Shown: positions 27,182 to 36,327, numbered from the stretch's first letter. The stretch is 64,000 bases of DNA from an uncultured Methylobacillus sp. (GCA_903824575.1 CAIJXJ010000106.1:17389-81388); one strand, 5' to 3'. Translations and numbers: made by a program. The notes: generated by a model from the letters alone, not told the origin.

Positions 27182-28084
27182 CTAGAAATAGCCTTCTTTT
27201 TTCTTGTCTTCCATGGAATTGCTGCCATGGTCGATGATTCGGGTTTCGCGTTCGCTACGGGTGGCAATGGCCGACTCGGCGACGATTTCCTCGATGCTGT
27301 TGGCCGAGGAATAGACAGCGCCGGTACAGGGTGAACAGCCTAAGGTGCGGTAGCGACACATGACGGGTTCCGGTACTTCACCCGGTTTGAGATTGCCGGC
27401 ATCATCCGCCGGGATCAGCATGGCGCCGCGTTTGACCATCATGCGCTCCTTTGCATAATAGAGCGGCACGATGGGGATGTTCTCCTGCCGGATGTATTGC
27501 CAGATGTCCATCTCGGTCCAGTTTGAAATCGGGAATACGCGGATCGATTCGCCTTCGTGCATGCGGCAGTTGTAGAGATCCCAAAGCTCAGGGCGCTGGC
27601 TCTTGGGGTCCCACTGACCGAACTCGTCACGGAAGGAGAAGATGCGTTCCTTGGCGCGCGAGCGTTCCTCGTCACGGCGGGCCCCTCCCATGGCGGCATC
27701 AAAACCACCGGCCTCCAGAGCGTCAAGCAGGGCCTTGGTCTTCAACGCGCCGCAGCAGCGCGCCACGCCCAGCTTGAGGGGGTGCGCACCCTGTTTAATG
27801 GCTTCCTCGTTGCGGTAAACGATCAGTTTGGCGCCGACTTCTTTTGTGATCCAGTCACGGAATTCGTACATTTCGCGGAATTTGAAGCCGGTATCGACAT
27901 GCAGCAGGGAAAACGGCAAGGGCCCTGGATGGAATGCCTTTCTCGCCAGATGCAGCATGACGCTGGAATCCTTGCCGACGGAATAGAGCATCACCGGGTT
28001 GCGGAATTCGGCCACTACCTCACGCATGATGTGGATGGCTTCGGCTTCCAGGGTTTGCAGATGGGTCAGTGTCGATGTGGTCAT
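27182..28084 (-). CDS. cysD: Sulfate adenylyltransferase small subunit
   Basis: PP-loop subunit of ATP sulfurylase. 300 residues. [17 protein letters not shown] is the ATP pyrophosphatase loop; the [15 protein letters not shown] and [16 protein letters not shown] blocks and the C-terminal EDKKKEGYF tail are characteristic. It partners with CysN, which activates it by GTP hydrolysis. A tandem-repeat stretch separates it from cysH upstream. Confidence 0.97.
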   Translation of the reverse strand: MTTSTLTHLQTLEAEAIHIMREVVAEFRNPVMLYSVGKDSSVMLHLARKAFHPGPLPFSLLHVDTGFKFREMYEFRDWITKEVGAKLIVYRNEEAIKQGAHPLKLGVARCCGALKTKALLDALEAGGFDAAMGGARRDEERSRAKERIFSFRDEFGQWDPKSQRPELWDLYNCRMHEGESIRVFPISNWTEMDIWQYIRQENIPIVPLYYAKERMMVKRGAMLIPADDAGNLKPGEVPEPVMCRYRTLGCSPCTGAVYSSANSIEEIVAESAIATRSERETRIIDHGSNSMEDKKKEGYF

Positions 28085-28086
28085 TG

Positions 28087-28176
28087 GTTAGTCGTTAAAA
28101 TTCAGTCATTAGTCGTTAGTTGCTAGTCGTTAGTTGCAAGTCGCCGGTGTTGGTTTTAACTTAAAACTAACGACTA
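28087..28176. repeat. TAGTCGTTAG repeat cluster between cysH and cysD
   Basis: At least three direct copies of TAGTCGTTA (about 28089, 28110 and 28124) and one inverted copy, AACTAACGACTA at 28165-28176, followed by seven T on the plus strand. The inverted copy supplies the TAG stop codon of cysH. It looks like a small repeat element inserted at the cysH 3' end. Confidence 0.7.
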
Positions 28177-28860
28177 TTTTTTTACATGCAGGCCGCATTC
28201 GCGCCCCGCTTCGTCTTCCCACCACCAGCGGCCGGCGCGGACATCTTCGCCGAGTGCGATGCTGCGCGTGCAGGGGGCGCAGCCGATGCTGGGGTAATGC
28301 TGATCATGCAGCGCATTATACGGCACGGCGTTTGCATGGATATATTCCCACACTTCATTGATCGTCCACTCGGCCAGCGGGTTGAACTTCTGCAAGCTGT
28401 GGGCTTCATCAAATTCCTGGATTTCCATGTTGGCGCGGGTCACGGCTTGTTGCCGGCGCATGCCGGTGATCCAGGCGGCTTGGCCTGCCAGCGCGCGCTT
28501 CAATGGCTCCACCTTGCGGACGCTACAACAGGACTTACGAAATTCCACGCTTTGATAGAAGGCGTTGATGCCGTTGCTATCCACATAGCGTTGTATGTCC
28601 TCTGTCTGCGGGTAGAACACCCGGAAGGTGACCGTCTGGCCATAGGTTTCCTGTGCTCGGGCCAGCAAGTCATAGGTTTCGGGGTTGAGGCGGCCGGTGT
28701 CGAGTGAAAAGATGCCGATGGCGGGCGCGTGCTTTGCAATCAGATCGGTCAGCACCATGTCTTCTGCCCCCAGGCTGCTGGCGAAGCTGGCCGGACTAAA
28801 TTCGTCTTGGATGCGTTGCAACAACAATGCTGCCGCTTCAATTTTTGCATTCGGTGACAT
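28174..28860 (-). CDS. cysH: APS reductase, assimilatory (CysH, Fe-S type)
   Basis: Reduces APS to sulfite. 228 residues of the PAPS-reductase family, but with the paired cysteine motifs KSCCSVRKVEPLKRAL and IGCAPCTR that bind a 4Fe-4S cluster, and a C-terminal ECGLHVKK catalytic Cys. This marks it as an APS-using plant/Pseudomonas-type enzyme rather than the PAPS-only E. coli type. The start overlaps the DUF934 stop (ATGA). Its stop codon lies in a repeat element. Confidence 0.93.
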   Translation of the reverse strand: MSPNAKIEAAALLLQRIQDEFSPASFASSLGAEDMVLTDLIAKHAPAIGIFSLDTGRLNPETYDLLARAQETYGQTVTFRVFYPQTEDIQRYVDSNGINAFYQSVEFRKSCCSVRKVEPLKRALAGQAAWITGMRRQQAVTRANMEIQEFDEAHSLQKFNPLAEWTINEVWEYIHANAVPYNALHDQHYPSIGCAPCTRSIALGEDVRAGRWWWEDEAGRECGLHVKK

Positions 28861-29525
28861 CAGTCCACCTCGTCATCGTGCGTGGGTTCCGTCTTGCTGT
28901 GTGCCAGAGCATGGTGGCCGACGCGGGGGTAGCGGCGCCAGACTGGCAGCGGATTGTCCACCGAACCCTGATACGGTTCGGAAAAGTCACGCAGGCTGGC
29001 AAGAGCATCCTCGGTGGAGCGATCTGCGCGCAGGGAAAAGGCGTCGAAGCCGCAGCGTTTCATGAAATACAACTGGTCGCGCAGCACGTCGCCGATCGCC
29101 CGTAGCTCATGGCGATAGTGGTGGCGGGTTCTTAGTTGTACTGCCAGGGAAAAGCCGCGGCCATCGGCAAAGCGCGGAAAATTGATGCCGATGACGGGGA
29201 GACTGTTGATGTCGGACACGCTTGCCAACAAATGTTCCAGCAGTTCATAGCTTTCCAGCCAGATGCCAATTTCGCCGCGTGCGGCACGGCTGGCTAGTTC
29301 ATCCTTGCGCGCCTGCCACAGGGTGAGCGGGACGATGACGTTGCCGGTGGCCGGAATCACTGCAGTTTGAAGTTGTTCCTGTGTCGCGGCGGGCTCTCCG
29401 GTAACCTTGAAGATTACCACCTTGCCGGCCTGCTTGCGCACCGTGTCTTCGGCTGGCGCGGGCAGGCTTACCAGCGTCCAGGGGTCGGCGGCAATGCCGT
29501 TGTGCTTGATGAGATTGGACATCAC
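28860..29525 (-). CDS. DUF934 protein, sulfite-reductase partner
   Basis: 221 residues. The conserved core is IGINFPRFADGRGFSLAVQLR and LRAIGDVLRDQLYFMKRCGFDAF, typical of DUF934, a family nearly always found between cysI and cysH in beta- and gammaproteobacteria. It probably helps deliver electrons or assemble the sulfite reductase; its role is not settled. Both ends overlap neighbouring genes by 1-4 bp, so translation is coupled. Confidence 0.9.
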   Translation of the reverse strand: MMSNLIKHNGIAADPWTLVSLPAPAEDTVRKQAGKVVIFKVTGEPAATQEQLQTAVIPATGNVIVPLTLWQARKDELASRAARGEIGIWLESYELLEHLLASVSDINSLPVIGINFPRFADGRGFSLAVQLRTRHHYRHELRAIGDVLRDQLYFMKRCGFDAFSLRADRSTEDALASLRDFSEPYQGSVDNPLPVWRRYPRVGHHALAHSKTEPTHDDEVD

Positions 29526-31183
29526 GCCACCTCCTTCGCGTAAACTTGATTTTTGAACGGCGCGATGCCGATGCGGCCAAAGGTGTCGATAAAGTGTTCT
29601 TCTGCGGTGCGCTCTGCGATATAGGTTTCAATCAGCTTCGCCACCACCTCAGGGACTTCTTCTGCAGCAAAGGAGGGGCCGATCACCTTGCCGATGTTGG
29701 CGTTCGATCCTTGCTGGCCGCCTACGGTGATCTGGTACCACTCAGATCCATCCTTGTCCACGCCAAGTACGCCGATATGGCCGACATGGTGGTGGCCACA
29801 GGAGTTCATGCAACCGGAGATGTTGAGTTCGATGTCGCCGATGTCATGCAAATAATCCAAGTCATCGAATTTCTTCTGGATGGCGGTAGCGATTGGGATA
29901 CTCTTGGCGTTGGCGAGCGAACAGAAATCCCCGCCCGGGCAACAGATGATGTCGGTTAAGAGGCCGATGTTAGGCGTCGCCAGGCCATGCTGGCAGGCAG
30001 CCTGCCATACCGCATGGAGATCGCTCAGTTTGACATCTGCCAGAATGACATTCTGCTCATGCGATACGCGCAACTCGCCGAAGGAGTAGCGCTCGGCCAG
30101 TTCGGCCATAGCATCCAGTTGTGCAGAACTGGCGTCGCCTGGAGCGATGCCGGTAGGTTTGAGAGAAAAGGTGACGGCACGGTAGCCTGGGATCTTGTGG
30201 CCATGCACGTTACGTCTGGCCCAGGCGGCGAAGGATGGCTCGGCAATTTTTGCGGCCTCGAAACTCGCATCTTGGTCCGTCAGGGTGCTGTGGCGGTTGG
30301 TCGTGAAGAAGCTCGCTACGCGGTCGTATTCGTTTTGTGTGATGGTGCTGGGGCCATCCTTGTGCAGCGCCCACTCGGCCTCAACCTGGCGTGCAAATTC
30401 TTCTGCGCCCAGGGCCTTCACCAAGATCTTGATGCGTGCCTTGTAGGCGTTGTCGCGACGACCGTACAGGTTGTAAATGCGCAAGATGGCCTCGCAGTAG
30501 GTCAGCGCATGCTGCCATTCGAGATGCTCACGAATTACAGTGCCGAGAATCGGCGTGCGACCAAGGCCACCACCCACCCATACGCGGATGGCGAGCCGGC
30601 TGGCGGCATCCAGATAAAATTCCAGTCCGATGTCGTGCGCCTGCACCAGCGCGCGGTCCTGTTTCGAACCGCTGACCGCCAGCTTGAATTTGCGCGGCAG
30701 ACCCGCAAACTCGGGGTGGAAACTGCTCCATTGGCGCAGGATTTCTATCATTGGTCGCGGATCAATGATCTCGTCAGGCGCGATGCCCGCAAACTGGTCT
30801 GTGGTAATTGCACGGATGCAGCTTCCCGAGGTCTGGATGGCATGCATCTGAACCGTTGCGAGTTCGGCCAGGATATCGGGTACGTCTTCGAGTTTAGGCC
30901 AGTTGAGCTGCAGATTCTGGCGCGTGCTGAAATGGCCATAGCCCTTGTCATAGCGACGGGTGATGTCGGCGAGCTTGTGTAATTGACGCGAATTCATCAG
31001 GCCGTAAGGCACGGCGATGCGAAGCATGGGGGCATGGCGCTGGATGTAAAGACCATTCTGCAAGCGTAGCGGCCGATATTCGTCATCGGTCAGTTCACCT
31101 GCCAGGTAGCGGCGCGTCTGGTCGCGATATTGCGCGACCCGTTCGTCGATCAGGCGCTGGTCAATGTCGTCGTAGATATACAT
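29522..31183 (-). CDS. cysI: Nitrite/sulfite reductase haemoprotein
   Basis: Six-electron reduction of sulfite to sulfide. 553 residues from the ATG at 31183 (MYIYDDIDQRLIDERVAQ). Two ferredoxin-like half domains and a sirohaem/4Fe-4S site: CPGGDFCSLANAKSIPIA followed by NISGCMNSCGHHHVG (C-x5-C and C-x3-C). An upstream in-frame start (31222) adds 13 poorly fitting residues. It heads the leftward cysI-DUF934-cysH-cysD-cysN set. Confidence 0.94.
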   Translation of the reverse strand: MYIYDDIDQRLIDERVAQYRDQTRRYLAGELTDDEYRPLRLQNGLYIQRHAPMLRIAVPYGLMNSRQLHKLADITRRYDKGYGHFSTRQNLQLNWPKLEDVPDILAELATVQMHAIQTSGSCIRAITTDQFAGIAPDEIIDPRPMIEILRQWSSFHPEFAGLPRKFKLAVSGSKQDRALVQAHDIGLEFYLDAASRLAIRVWVGGGLGRTPILGTVIREHLEWQHALTYCEAILRIYNLYGRRDNAYKARIKILVKALGAEEFARQVEAEWALHKDGPSTITQNEYDRVASFFTTNRHSTLTDQDASFEAAKIAEPSFAAWARRNVHGHKIPGYRAVTFSLKPTGIAPGDASSAQLDAMAELAERYSFGELRVSHEQNVILADVKLSDLHAVWQAACQHGLATPNIGLLTDIICCPGGDFCSLANAKSIPIATAIQKKFDDLDYLHDIGDIELNISGCMNSCGHHHVGHIGVLGVDKDGSEWYQITVGGQQGSNANIGKVIGPSFAAEEVPEVVAKLIETYIAERTAEEHFIDTFGRIGIAPFKNQVYAKEVA

Positions 31184-31211
31184 GTTAAAACCTTTAAAAA
31201 TTAGCAGCAGT

Positions 31212-31246
31212 GTAGGGCGCAATAACCGCAGGACATTGCGCCGTAC
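31212..31246. repeat. REP-like inverted repeat, family B copy 2
   Basis: GTAGGGCGCAATAACCG ... CATTGCGCCGTAC, a shorter relative of 27103-27170, lying in the leader region of cysI. A further TTATTGCACC follows at 31247. Confidence 0.75.
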
Positions 31247-31291
31247 TTATTGCACCTTGCATGGCTATCAGTTAATCGCTGATAGTGGTGT

Positions 31292-32074
31292 TCACAAAAC
31301 AAACTTGAATCCGATCAGCATCAGTACCGAGGCCAATACCGGTCGCAGATACTTTTCCGGAATTTTCGCACTGAAATGGCTGCCGAGCCATATGCCGGGC
31401 AAGGAACCGATCAGCAGGCTGCCTAGCAGGATGAAATTGACGTGTCCCAGTTGCCAGTGGCCGAAGCCAGCGATGGCGGTCAACGGGATGGCGTGCGCGA
31501 GATCGGTGCCGACGATTTTCAGCGTGGGCAGGCGCGGGTAGAGGAACAGTAGCGCGACGGTACCCAGCGCGCCGGCGCCGACGGAAGACATGGTGACCAG
31601 GACGCCCAGGCAGAGACCAATGACGATGGTAGCTGGGGCCTGTAGATGGTGAAAACGTCCCGGGATGTGGGTTTCTTCGTAGCGGCCGGCCCTTTGCAAT
31701 TGTGCTCGGAAGAATAGCGCCAGTGCGGTGAGGATCAGCGCGATGCCGAGCGAAAAGGTGATCAGGTGACTGATGTCTTTGCCAATTCTGGCGTAATGAT
31801 CGAGCACAAACAGGGTGGCAATCGACGCCGGCAGACTGCCGGAGGCCAGCAGACCAACGATGCGCCATTCGACCGATTTGTGTTTGCCGTGATGTACGAA
31901 TACACCGCCGCTCTTCGTGATGGCGGCAAACAGCAGGTCGGTGCCGACTGCCACGGAGGGCGTGAAGCCGAACAGGAACACCAGCAGCGGCGTCATCAAG
32001 GAACCGCCACCCACCCCGGTGATGCCGACCAGGAGGCCGACCAGAAAACCGGAAAAAATGTAGCCTATGTCCAT
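31292..32074 (-). CDS. TauE/SafE-family permease beside cysB
   Basis: 260 residues from the ATG at 32074 (MDIGYIFSGFLVGLLVGITG); the frame extends upstream to a GTG at 32113 but the shorter start matches the family. GVGGGSLMTPLLVFLFG and LGVLVTMSSVGAGALG are the paired family motifs; about eight membrane segments. Divergent from cysB and next to cysI, so sulfate or sulfite movement linked to cysteine synthesis is a fair guess. Confidence 0.85.
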   Translation of the reverse strand: MDIGYIFSGFLVGLLVGITGVGGGSLMTPLLVFLFGFTPSVAVGTDLLFAAITKSGGVFVHHGKHKSVEWRIVGLLASGSLPASIATLFVLDHYARIGKDISHLITFSLGIALILTALALFFRAQLQRAGRYEETHIPGRFHHLQAPATIVIGLCLGVLVTMSSVGAGALGTVALLFLYPRLPTLKIVGTDLAHAIPLTAIAGFGHWQLGHVNFILLGSLLIGSLPGIWLGSHFSAKIPEKYLRPVLASVLMLIGFKFVL

Positions 32075-32147
32075 GCGGGGTGGTGATTTCTGATTAATAA
32101 AGAGAGTGCGCACTATAACAGCGTGTGGATTTTAATAAAAATACTAT

Positions 32148-32176
32148 GTTATTCTAGATCCATAACCAACCGTTAT
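32148..32176. promoter_or_regulatory. Probable CysB operator (LysR-type T-N11-A palindrome)
   Basis: ATAAC-N5-GTTAT at 32162-32176 contains TAACCAACCGTTA, a T-N11-A site, and a second half site GTTAT lies at 32148-32152. It sits between cysB and the divergent tauE gene, 24 bp before the cysB ATG, as expected for LysR-type autoregulation. Confidence 0.6.
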
Positions 32177-32199
32177 ATCTAAATAAGCGAAGTGATCTT

Positions 32200-33126
32200 A
32201 TGAAACTGCACCAATTGCGCTACATCCGTGAAGTATCGAGGCAAGGACTCAATGTTTCCACCGCTGCAGAATTCCTGCACACTTCACAGCCCGGAGTGAG
32301 CAAACAGATCCAGTTGCTGGAAGAGGAACTCAACCTGCAAATCTTCCGGCGCAACGGTAAGCGTCTGGTGGGGGTGACCGATCCCGGTGTCGCCATTCTG
32401 GCGATGGCGGAGCGTGTGCTGCATGAAATGGAAAATATTCGCCGCGTTGGTGAGGAGTTTAGCCATGAGGATACCGGCAATCTGGTGATCGCCGCCACCC
32501 ATACCCAGGCGCGCTATCGTTTGCCGGCTGCGGTCAAGAGTTTTATGGGGGCTTTTCCCAAAGTGCACCTGGGTATCCACCAGGGCAATCCTACACAGGT
32601 GTCCGAACAGGTGGTCAACGGCGAGGCGGACATCGGTCTTGCCACTGAAGCCATCAGTGGCTACCGCGAACTGGTGACTTTGCCCTGCTACCAGTGGAAC
32701 CGTTGCGTGGTGGCGCCACTCGGACATCCGCTACTCGATGATCTGCCGCTGACCCTGGATAAAATCGCACGCTATCCGGTCGTGACCTATGACTTTGCCT
32801 TCGCCGGCGGCAGCATGGTCAATCGCATCTTCGCCGAGCATGGCCTTGAACTCAACGTGGCGCTCACCGCCATCGATTCCGACGTGATCAAAACTTATGT
32901 TGAACTGGGGTTGGGCGTTGGCCTGTTGGCTCAAATGGCCTATAACCCGGAGCGTGACCGCAACCTGGTGATGCTTGATGCCTCGCATCTGTTCCCGGCT
33001 AGCACCACCTATCTGGGTATCCGCCGTGACGCTTACCTGCGCGGTTACCAGTACGAGTTCATTCGCGCCATCGCCCCGCATCTTGATCGGGTGGCGATAG
33101 ATGCAGCATTCAGGATCCACTCCTGA
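32200..33126 (+). CDS. cysB: LysR-type regulator CysB
   Basis: 308 residues. The N-terminal winged helix (MKLHQLRYIREVSRQGLNVSTAAEFLHTSQPGVSKQI) and the effector domain (ATHTQARYRLPAAVKSF, LGIHQGNPTQVSEQVVNGEADIGLATEA) match the CysB/Cbl group that senses sulfate, sulfite and acetylserine. It lies beside the cys cluster, divergent from tauE, with a T-N11-A palindrome before its start. It probably activates the sulfate assimilation genes. Confidence 0.95.
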   Translation: MKLHQLRYIREVSRQGLNVSTAAEFLHTSQPGVSKQIQLLEEELNLQIFRRNGKRLVGVTDPGVAILAMAERVLHEMENIRRVGEEFSHEDTGNLVIAATHTQARYRLPAAVKSFMGAFPKVHLGIHQGNPTQVSEQVVNGEADIGLATEAISGYRELVTLPCYQWNRCVVAPLGHPLLDDLPLTLDKIARYPVVTYDFAFAGGSMVNRIFAEHGLELNVALTAIDSDVIKTYVELGLGVGLLAQMAYNPERDRNLVMLDASHLFPASTTYLGIRRDAYLRGYQYEFIRAIAPHLDRVAIDAAFRIHS

Positions 33127-33342
33127 CCTGGCTGTCTTTGAAAATTCAGACTGCAAGCTTTCAACAGATCGACATTTACCGGGCGCGGTAAATAACGCTC
33201 AGAGCCAGTTTTTAGCGCTGGGTCAGGACGGGTTGAACCGACTCACAGCGCAAGCGCCCAAAAATTATCCCGGAGTCTTGGTATCTGGCTATACTGCAGA
33301 CTACTGCCTGACCTAGGCCATCGCAAAAGGGAAGGAATCGAC

Positions 33343-33909
33343 ATGACCTTGTTCATATTTTCCGGTGTCGTCGTTATCACTTTGATCTACGCTATCAGCC
33401 TGTATAACAATCTGGTGACGGTCAAGTATGCGGTTGCCAAGGCTTGGGCTAACATCGATGTTCTGCTCAAGCAGCGTCATGACGAATTGCCCAAGTTGGT
33501 CGAGGTGTGCAAGCAATATAAGCAGTTTGAACAGGCCACCTTGCAGAAGATCATCGAGGCGCGTTCACAGGTGCAGGCTGCAGGGGAGCGCCAGGATATG
33601 GGGGCATTCGGGCAGGCGGAGGGACTGTTGCGAGCCGGTTTGGGCAAAATTTTCGCGGTCGCGGAGGCTTATCCGGAACTGAAGGCGGATGAGAACTTCA
33701 TGCAGTTGCAGAACCGGATCAGTTCGCTTGAAAACGGCATCGCCGACCGTCGTGAATTCTATAATGACGCAGTGAACATCAACAACGTTCAGATTGAAGT
33801 GTTTCCTGCCAGCATCATCGCCAGGATTTTCGGTTTTGAGGACAAGCCTCTGCTTGAATTTTCATCGGCAGAAAAGTCGGATGTGGATATCAAGCAACTG
33901 TTTGAATGA
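33343..33909 (+). CDS. LemA-family membrane protein
   Basis: 188 residues. One N-terminal membrane segment (LFIFSGVVVITLIYAISLYNN), then a long helical domain with NLVTVKYAVAKAWANIDVLLKQRHDELPKLVEV and YNDAVNINNVQIEVFPASIIARIFGF, the LemA signature. The function of the family is not settled. It is paired with the GIDE-like gene downstream, a common pairing. The 216 bases before it hold no gene. Confidence 0.9.
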   Translation: MTLFIFSGVVVITLIYAISLYNNLVTVKYAVAKAWANIDVLLKQRHDELPKLVEVCKQYKQFEQATLQKIIEARSQVQAAGERQDMGAFGQAEGLLRAGLGKIFAVAEAYPELKADENFMQLQNRISSLENGIADRREFYNDAVNINNVQIEVFPASIIARIFGFEDKPLLEFSSAEKSDVDIKQLFE

Positions 33910-33978
33910 ATTGGCATTTAATGTTGCCTGTCCGACTTCTCCCGGCGGGCGGATAGGGGTGGCAGGCCCCACCTTATC

Positions 33979-34887
33979 ATGAACCCCTTGAAGGACTGGC
34001 TGCGGCGTGAGTATGCACAATGGCTCACCTCGGGTGCACAGTTGTTGCTGCTGTTTATCGGCATTCGTCTTAATTCACGCAGTGGCTGGTTGTATTGCCT
34101 CGCCGTGATTGCTCTCTTCAGCATCATGGCCTGGCTGTCGGCGTTATACCGGCTACGCTCCATTCGCAACACGCCGGTCTCGAAGATCGCGTCTGCTGCT
34201 CAAGGCTATGTTGATGTCATCGGTCATGGTCAGCCCTACTGCGACCTTCCCTTGCTCAGTCAGTTGCGGCGGCGTCCGTGCTTGTGGTGTCGCTTCACGG
34301 TCGAGAAACGCGTCGACAATGACTGGAAAACCGTGGACAGTGGCGAAACTTTCGATTCTTTTATTCTGCGTGACGACAGTGGTGAGTGTGTGATTGACCC
34401 GGAGCATGCCGAGATCATCACCGGGCATTACGATCAATGGTGTGAGGATAACCAGCGTTTCACCGAGTGGAAACTGCTGGAGAATGACCTGCTCCACGTC
34501 ATAGGACAGTTTCGCACGCGGGGCGGCAACAGCACGGAATTCAATTTGCACGAGGAAATGGGCGCCCTGTTGGCAGAGTGGAAGCGTGACATGCCGACCC
34601 TGTTAGCCCGCTTCGACCTGAACCAGGACGGCGAACTGGACCTGAATGAATGGTCTCTTGTCAGGCAGGCCGCCAGACGTGAGGTGGAGAGAATGATGCG
34701 TGAGGCCAAGGCACAGCCTGACATACATACCATCAGTCAGCCCCCGAATGGTCAATTCTATTTAATCAGCAACCTGACACAGCAGCGGCTGTCACGCCGC
34801 TACCTGCTGTGGGCCTGGGGGCACCTGGTGATTTTCTTCGGGTCTTTAGGCGGGTTTGGCTGGGTATTGCAGCACTTCCATCCATAA
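33979..34887 (+). CDS. GIDE-domain-like membrane protein with an EF-hand loop
   Basis: 302 residues: two N-terminal membrane segments (about 16-53), a cytoplasmic or periplasmic beta-rich region with RPCLWCRFTVEKRV and DSGECVIDPEHAEI recalling the GIDE/MUL1 E3-ligase-like domain, and a C-terminal membrane segment (about 278-300). Residues 213-224, DLNQDGELDLNE, form a perfect 12-residue EF-hand calcium loop, not usual in this family. It lies 69 bp after lemA. No RING finger is visible, so ubiquitin-like activity should not be inferred. Confidence 0.75.
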   Translation: MNPLKDWLRREYAQWLTSGAQLLLLFIGIRLNSRSGWLYCLAVIALFSIMAWLSALYRLRSIRNTPVSKIASAAQGYVDVIGHGQPYCDLPLLSQLRRRPCLWCRFTVEKRVDNDWKTVDSGETFDSFILRDDSGECVIDPEHAEIITGHYDQWCEDNQRFTEWKLLENDLLHVIGQFRTRGGNSTEFNLHEEMGALLAEWKRDMPTLLARFDLNQDGELDLNEWSLVRQAARREVERMMREAKAQPDIHTISQPPNGQFYLISNLTQQRLSRRYLLWAWGHLVIFFGSLGGFGWVLQHFHP

Positions 34888-34893
34888 GCCTGC

Positions 34894-35781
34894 CTAGCCT
34901 CTCTTCTTCAATCCCAACAGTGCTGCCATCAGGGAAATTTCACGCGGACGGCGCTGGCCACGCATGTAGACCATGTAATACATGCCGGCGACCAGCACCG
35001 TGCCGCCAAAGATGTTGCCTAATGTGACGGCTACGATGTTGTTCAGGAATCCCGCCATGTTGAGGTGTGCCATGGCGCCAGGGCTGAGCTTGGCCGCCGC
35101 TACCAGTGCGGGATCCAGCGATGCGAGGAAGCCCAGTGGAATGAAAAACATGTTGGCGACGCTATGCTCGAAGCCCATGTTGACGAAGGCCGTAATCGGA
35201 AAAATGATGCAGCAAATGCGATCGACGACGGTGCGCGCCGCGAAGCACAGCCACACGGCCAGGCAAACCAGCGCATTGCACAACAGACCCTTGAAGAAGG
35301 CTTCACTGAAGCTGAGATTGGTTTTGGCCACGGCAATACTGAGAGTCTGCACGCCGAACCTTAGATCCACACTGTGCAGTATGCCTGAGAGGTAGGCCAG
35401 GGTGACGATGGCAAGCGAGCCTATCAGGTTGGCAAAATATACCCATCCCCAGTTGCGCAGCACGGCGCGTGTGCCGACCTTGCCCTGTGCCCAAGCCATG
35501 GCGATCAGATTGTTGCCGGTGAACAATTCGGCACCTCCGATGATGACCAGCACCAGGCCCAGTGAAAACAGGATGGAAGCCACGATGCGTGGCATGCCTT
35601 GCGCCATGGCGGTGATGAAGTTCATGGCGCCAAAGCCGATGAAGACTCCGGCCATGATGCCCAGTCCCAACATCGGAGCCAGCGCCATTTTGGCCTTGGC
35701 CACGCCTACCGTTTCTACACGATAAGCCATCTCGGCGGGCGTGTAGGCATCCATGGAACCATATTGCACATTATCTGACAT
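34894..35781 (-). CDS. Formate/nitrite transporter family channel
   Basis: 295 residues from the ATG at 35781 (MSDNVQYGSMDAYTP, with an AGGA ribosome-binding site). Six membrane segments; GAELFTGNNLIAMAWAQGK and GFEHSVANMFFIPLG are the FNT signatures (FxGN and the HSVANM block). In a methylotroph that makes formate via Fhc, formate export is a reasonable role; nitrite cannot be excluded. Divergent from the DUF302 gene with 54 bp between. Confidence 0.9.
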   Translation of the reverse strand: MSDNVQYGSMDAYTPAEMAYRVETVGVAKAKMALAPMLGLGIMAGVFIGFGAMNFITAMAQGMPRIVASILFSLGLVLVIIGGAELFTGNNLIAMAWAQGKVGTRAVLRNWGWVYFANLIGSLAIVTLAYLSGILHSVDLRFGVQTLSIAVAKTNLSFSEAFFKGLLCNALVCLAVWLCFAARTVVDRICCIIFPITAFVNMGFEHSVANMFFIPLGFLASLDPALVAAAKLSPGAMAHLNMAGFLNNIVAVTLGNIFGGTVLVAGMYYMVYMRGQRRPREISLMAALLGLKKRG

Positions 35782-35835
35782 AGACTCTATTCCTGAACTA
35801 TTATACTTGGCGACATTATAACGAAAGGATTCGCC

Positions 35836-36327
35836 ATGCAGAGGTCGCATTTACTGATGATCATGTTGTTGTGGCTGACGCCCACTGTTGCGGCCCCGAT
35901 GCCGCCGGTGAACCCGGATACCCCCCTGTACGTGGTTAAGGTCGAATCCGGGGTGTCGCATGACGATGTCGTCGACAGCCTGAAAAGTGCTGCCGAAGGC
36001 AAGAATTTCGTCAGCCCTATGAGTTTTGCCATTGGCGACCATATCCGTGAGCGCGGACTGCCGTTGCAAGGCGTACTGGAAGTGCGCTCCTATTGCAGCC
36101 TGGGTTTGGGCGCAGAAATCCTGTTGGAAAGCCCCGAGTTCGCCGTGTTCGCCCCTTGCCGCATCGCTATCTACGAGAAACAGGGCCAGCTCTATCTGGC
36201 ACTCGATCGCCCCACTTATGCCCTGCGTTACATCGAGGGCCACAGCGTAAAGGCCGAGCAGGCCGCGCGGCAGATTGAGGAAACGCTGATCTGGATGATG
36301 GACAAGGCACGCAAGGGCGAGATTTGA
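35836..36327 (+). CDS. Secreted DUF302-family protein
   Basis: 163 residues with a signal peptide (LLMIMLLWLTPTVAA). The mature part, with LEVRSYCSLGLGAEILLES and VFAPCRIAIYEKQGQLYLA, is the DUF302 beta-alpha fold. Two conserved cysteines may form a disulfide. Function unknown. It lies divergent from the formate/nitrite channel. Confidence 0.8.
   Translation: MQRSHLLMIMLLWLTPTVAAPMPPVNPDTPLYVVKVESGVSHDDVVDSLKSAAEGKNFVSPMSFAIGDHIRERGLPLQGVLEVRSYCSLGLGAEILLESPEFAVFAPCRIAIYEKQGQLYLALDRPTYALRYIEGHSVKAEQAARQIEETLIWMMDKARKGEI

Noticed and set aside
28087..28176. Short repeats looked at as a CRISPR array
   Set aside because: Units of about 10 bases with irregular short spacing and one inverted copy; no cas genes.
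33101..33316. 71-codon frame between cysB and lemA
   Set aside because: Starts inside cysB in another frame, has no ribosome-binding site and no protein-like features.
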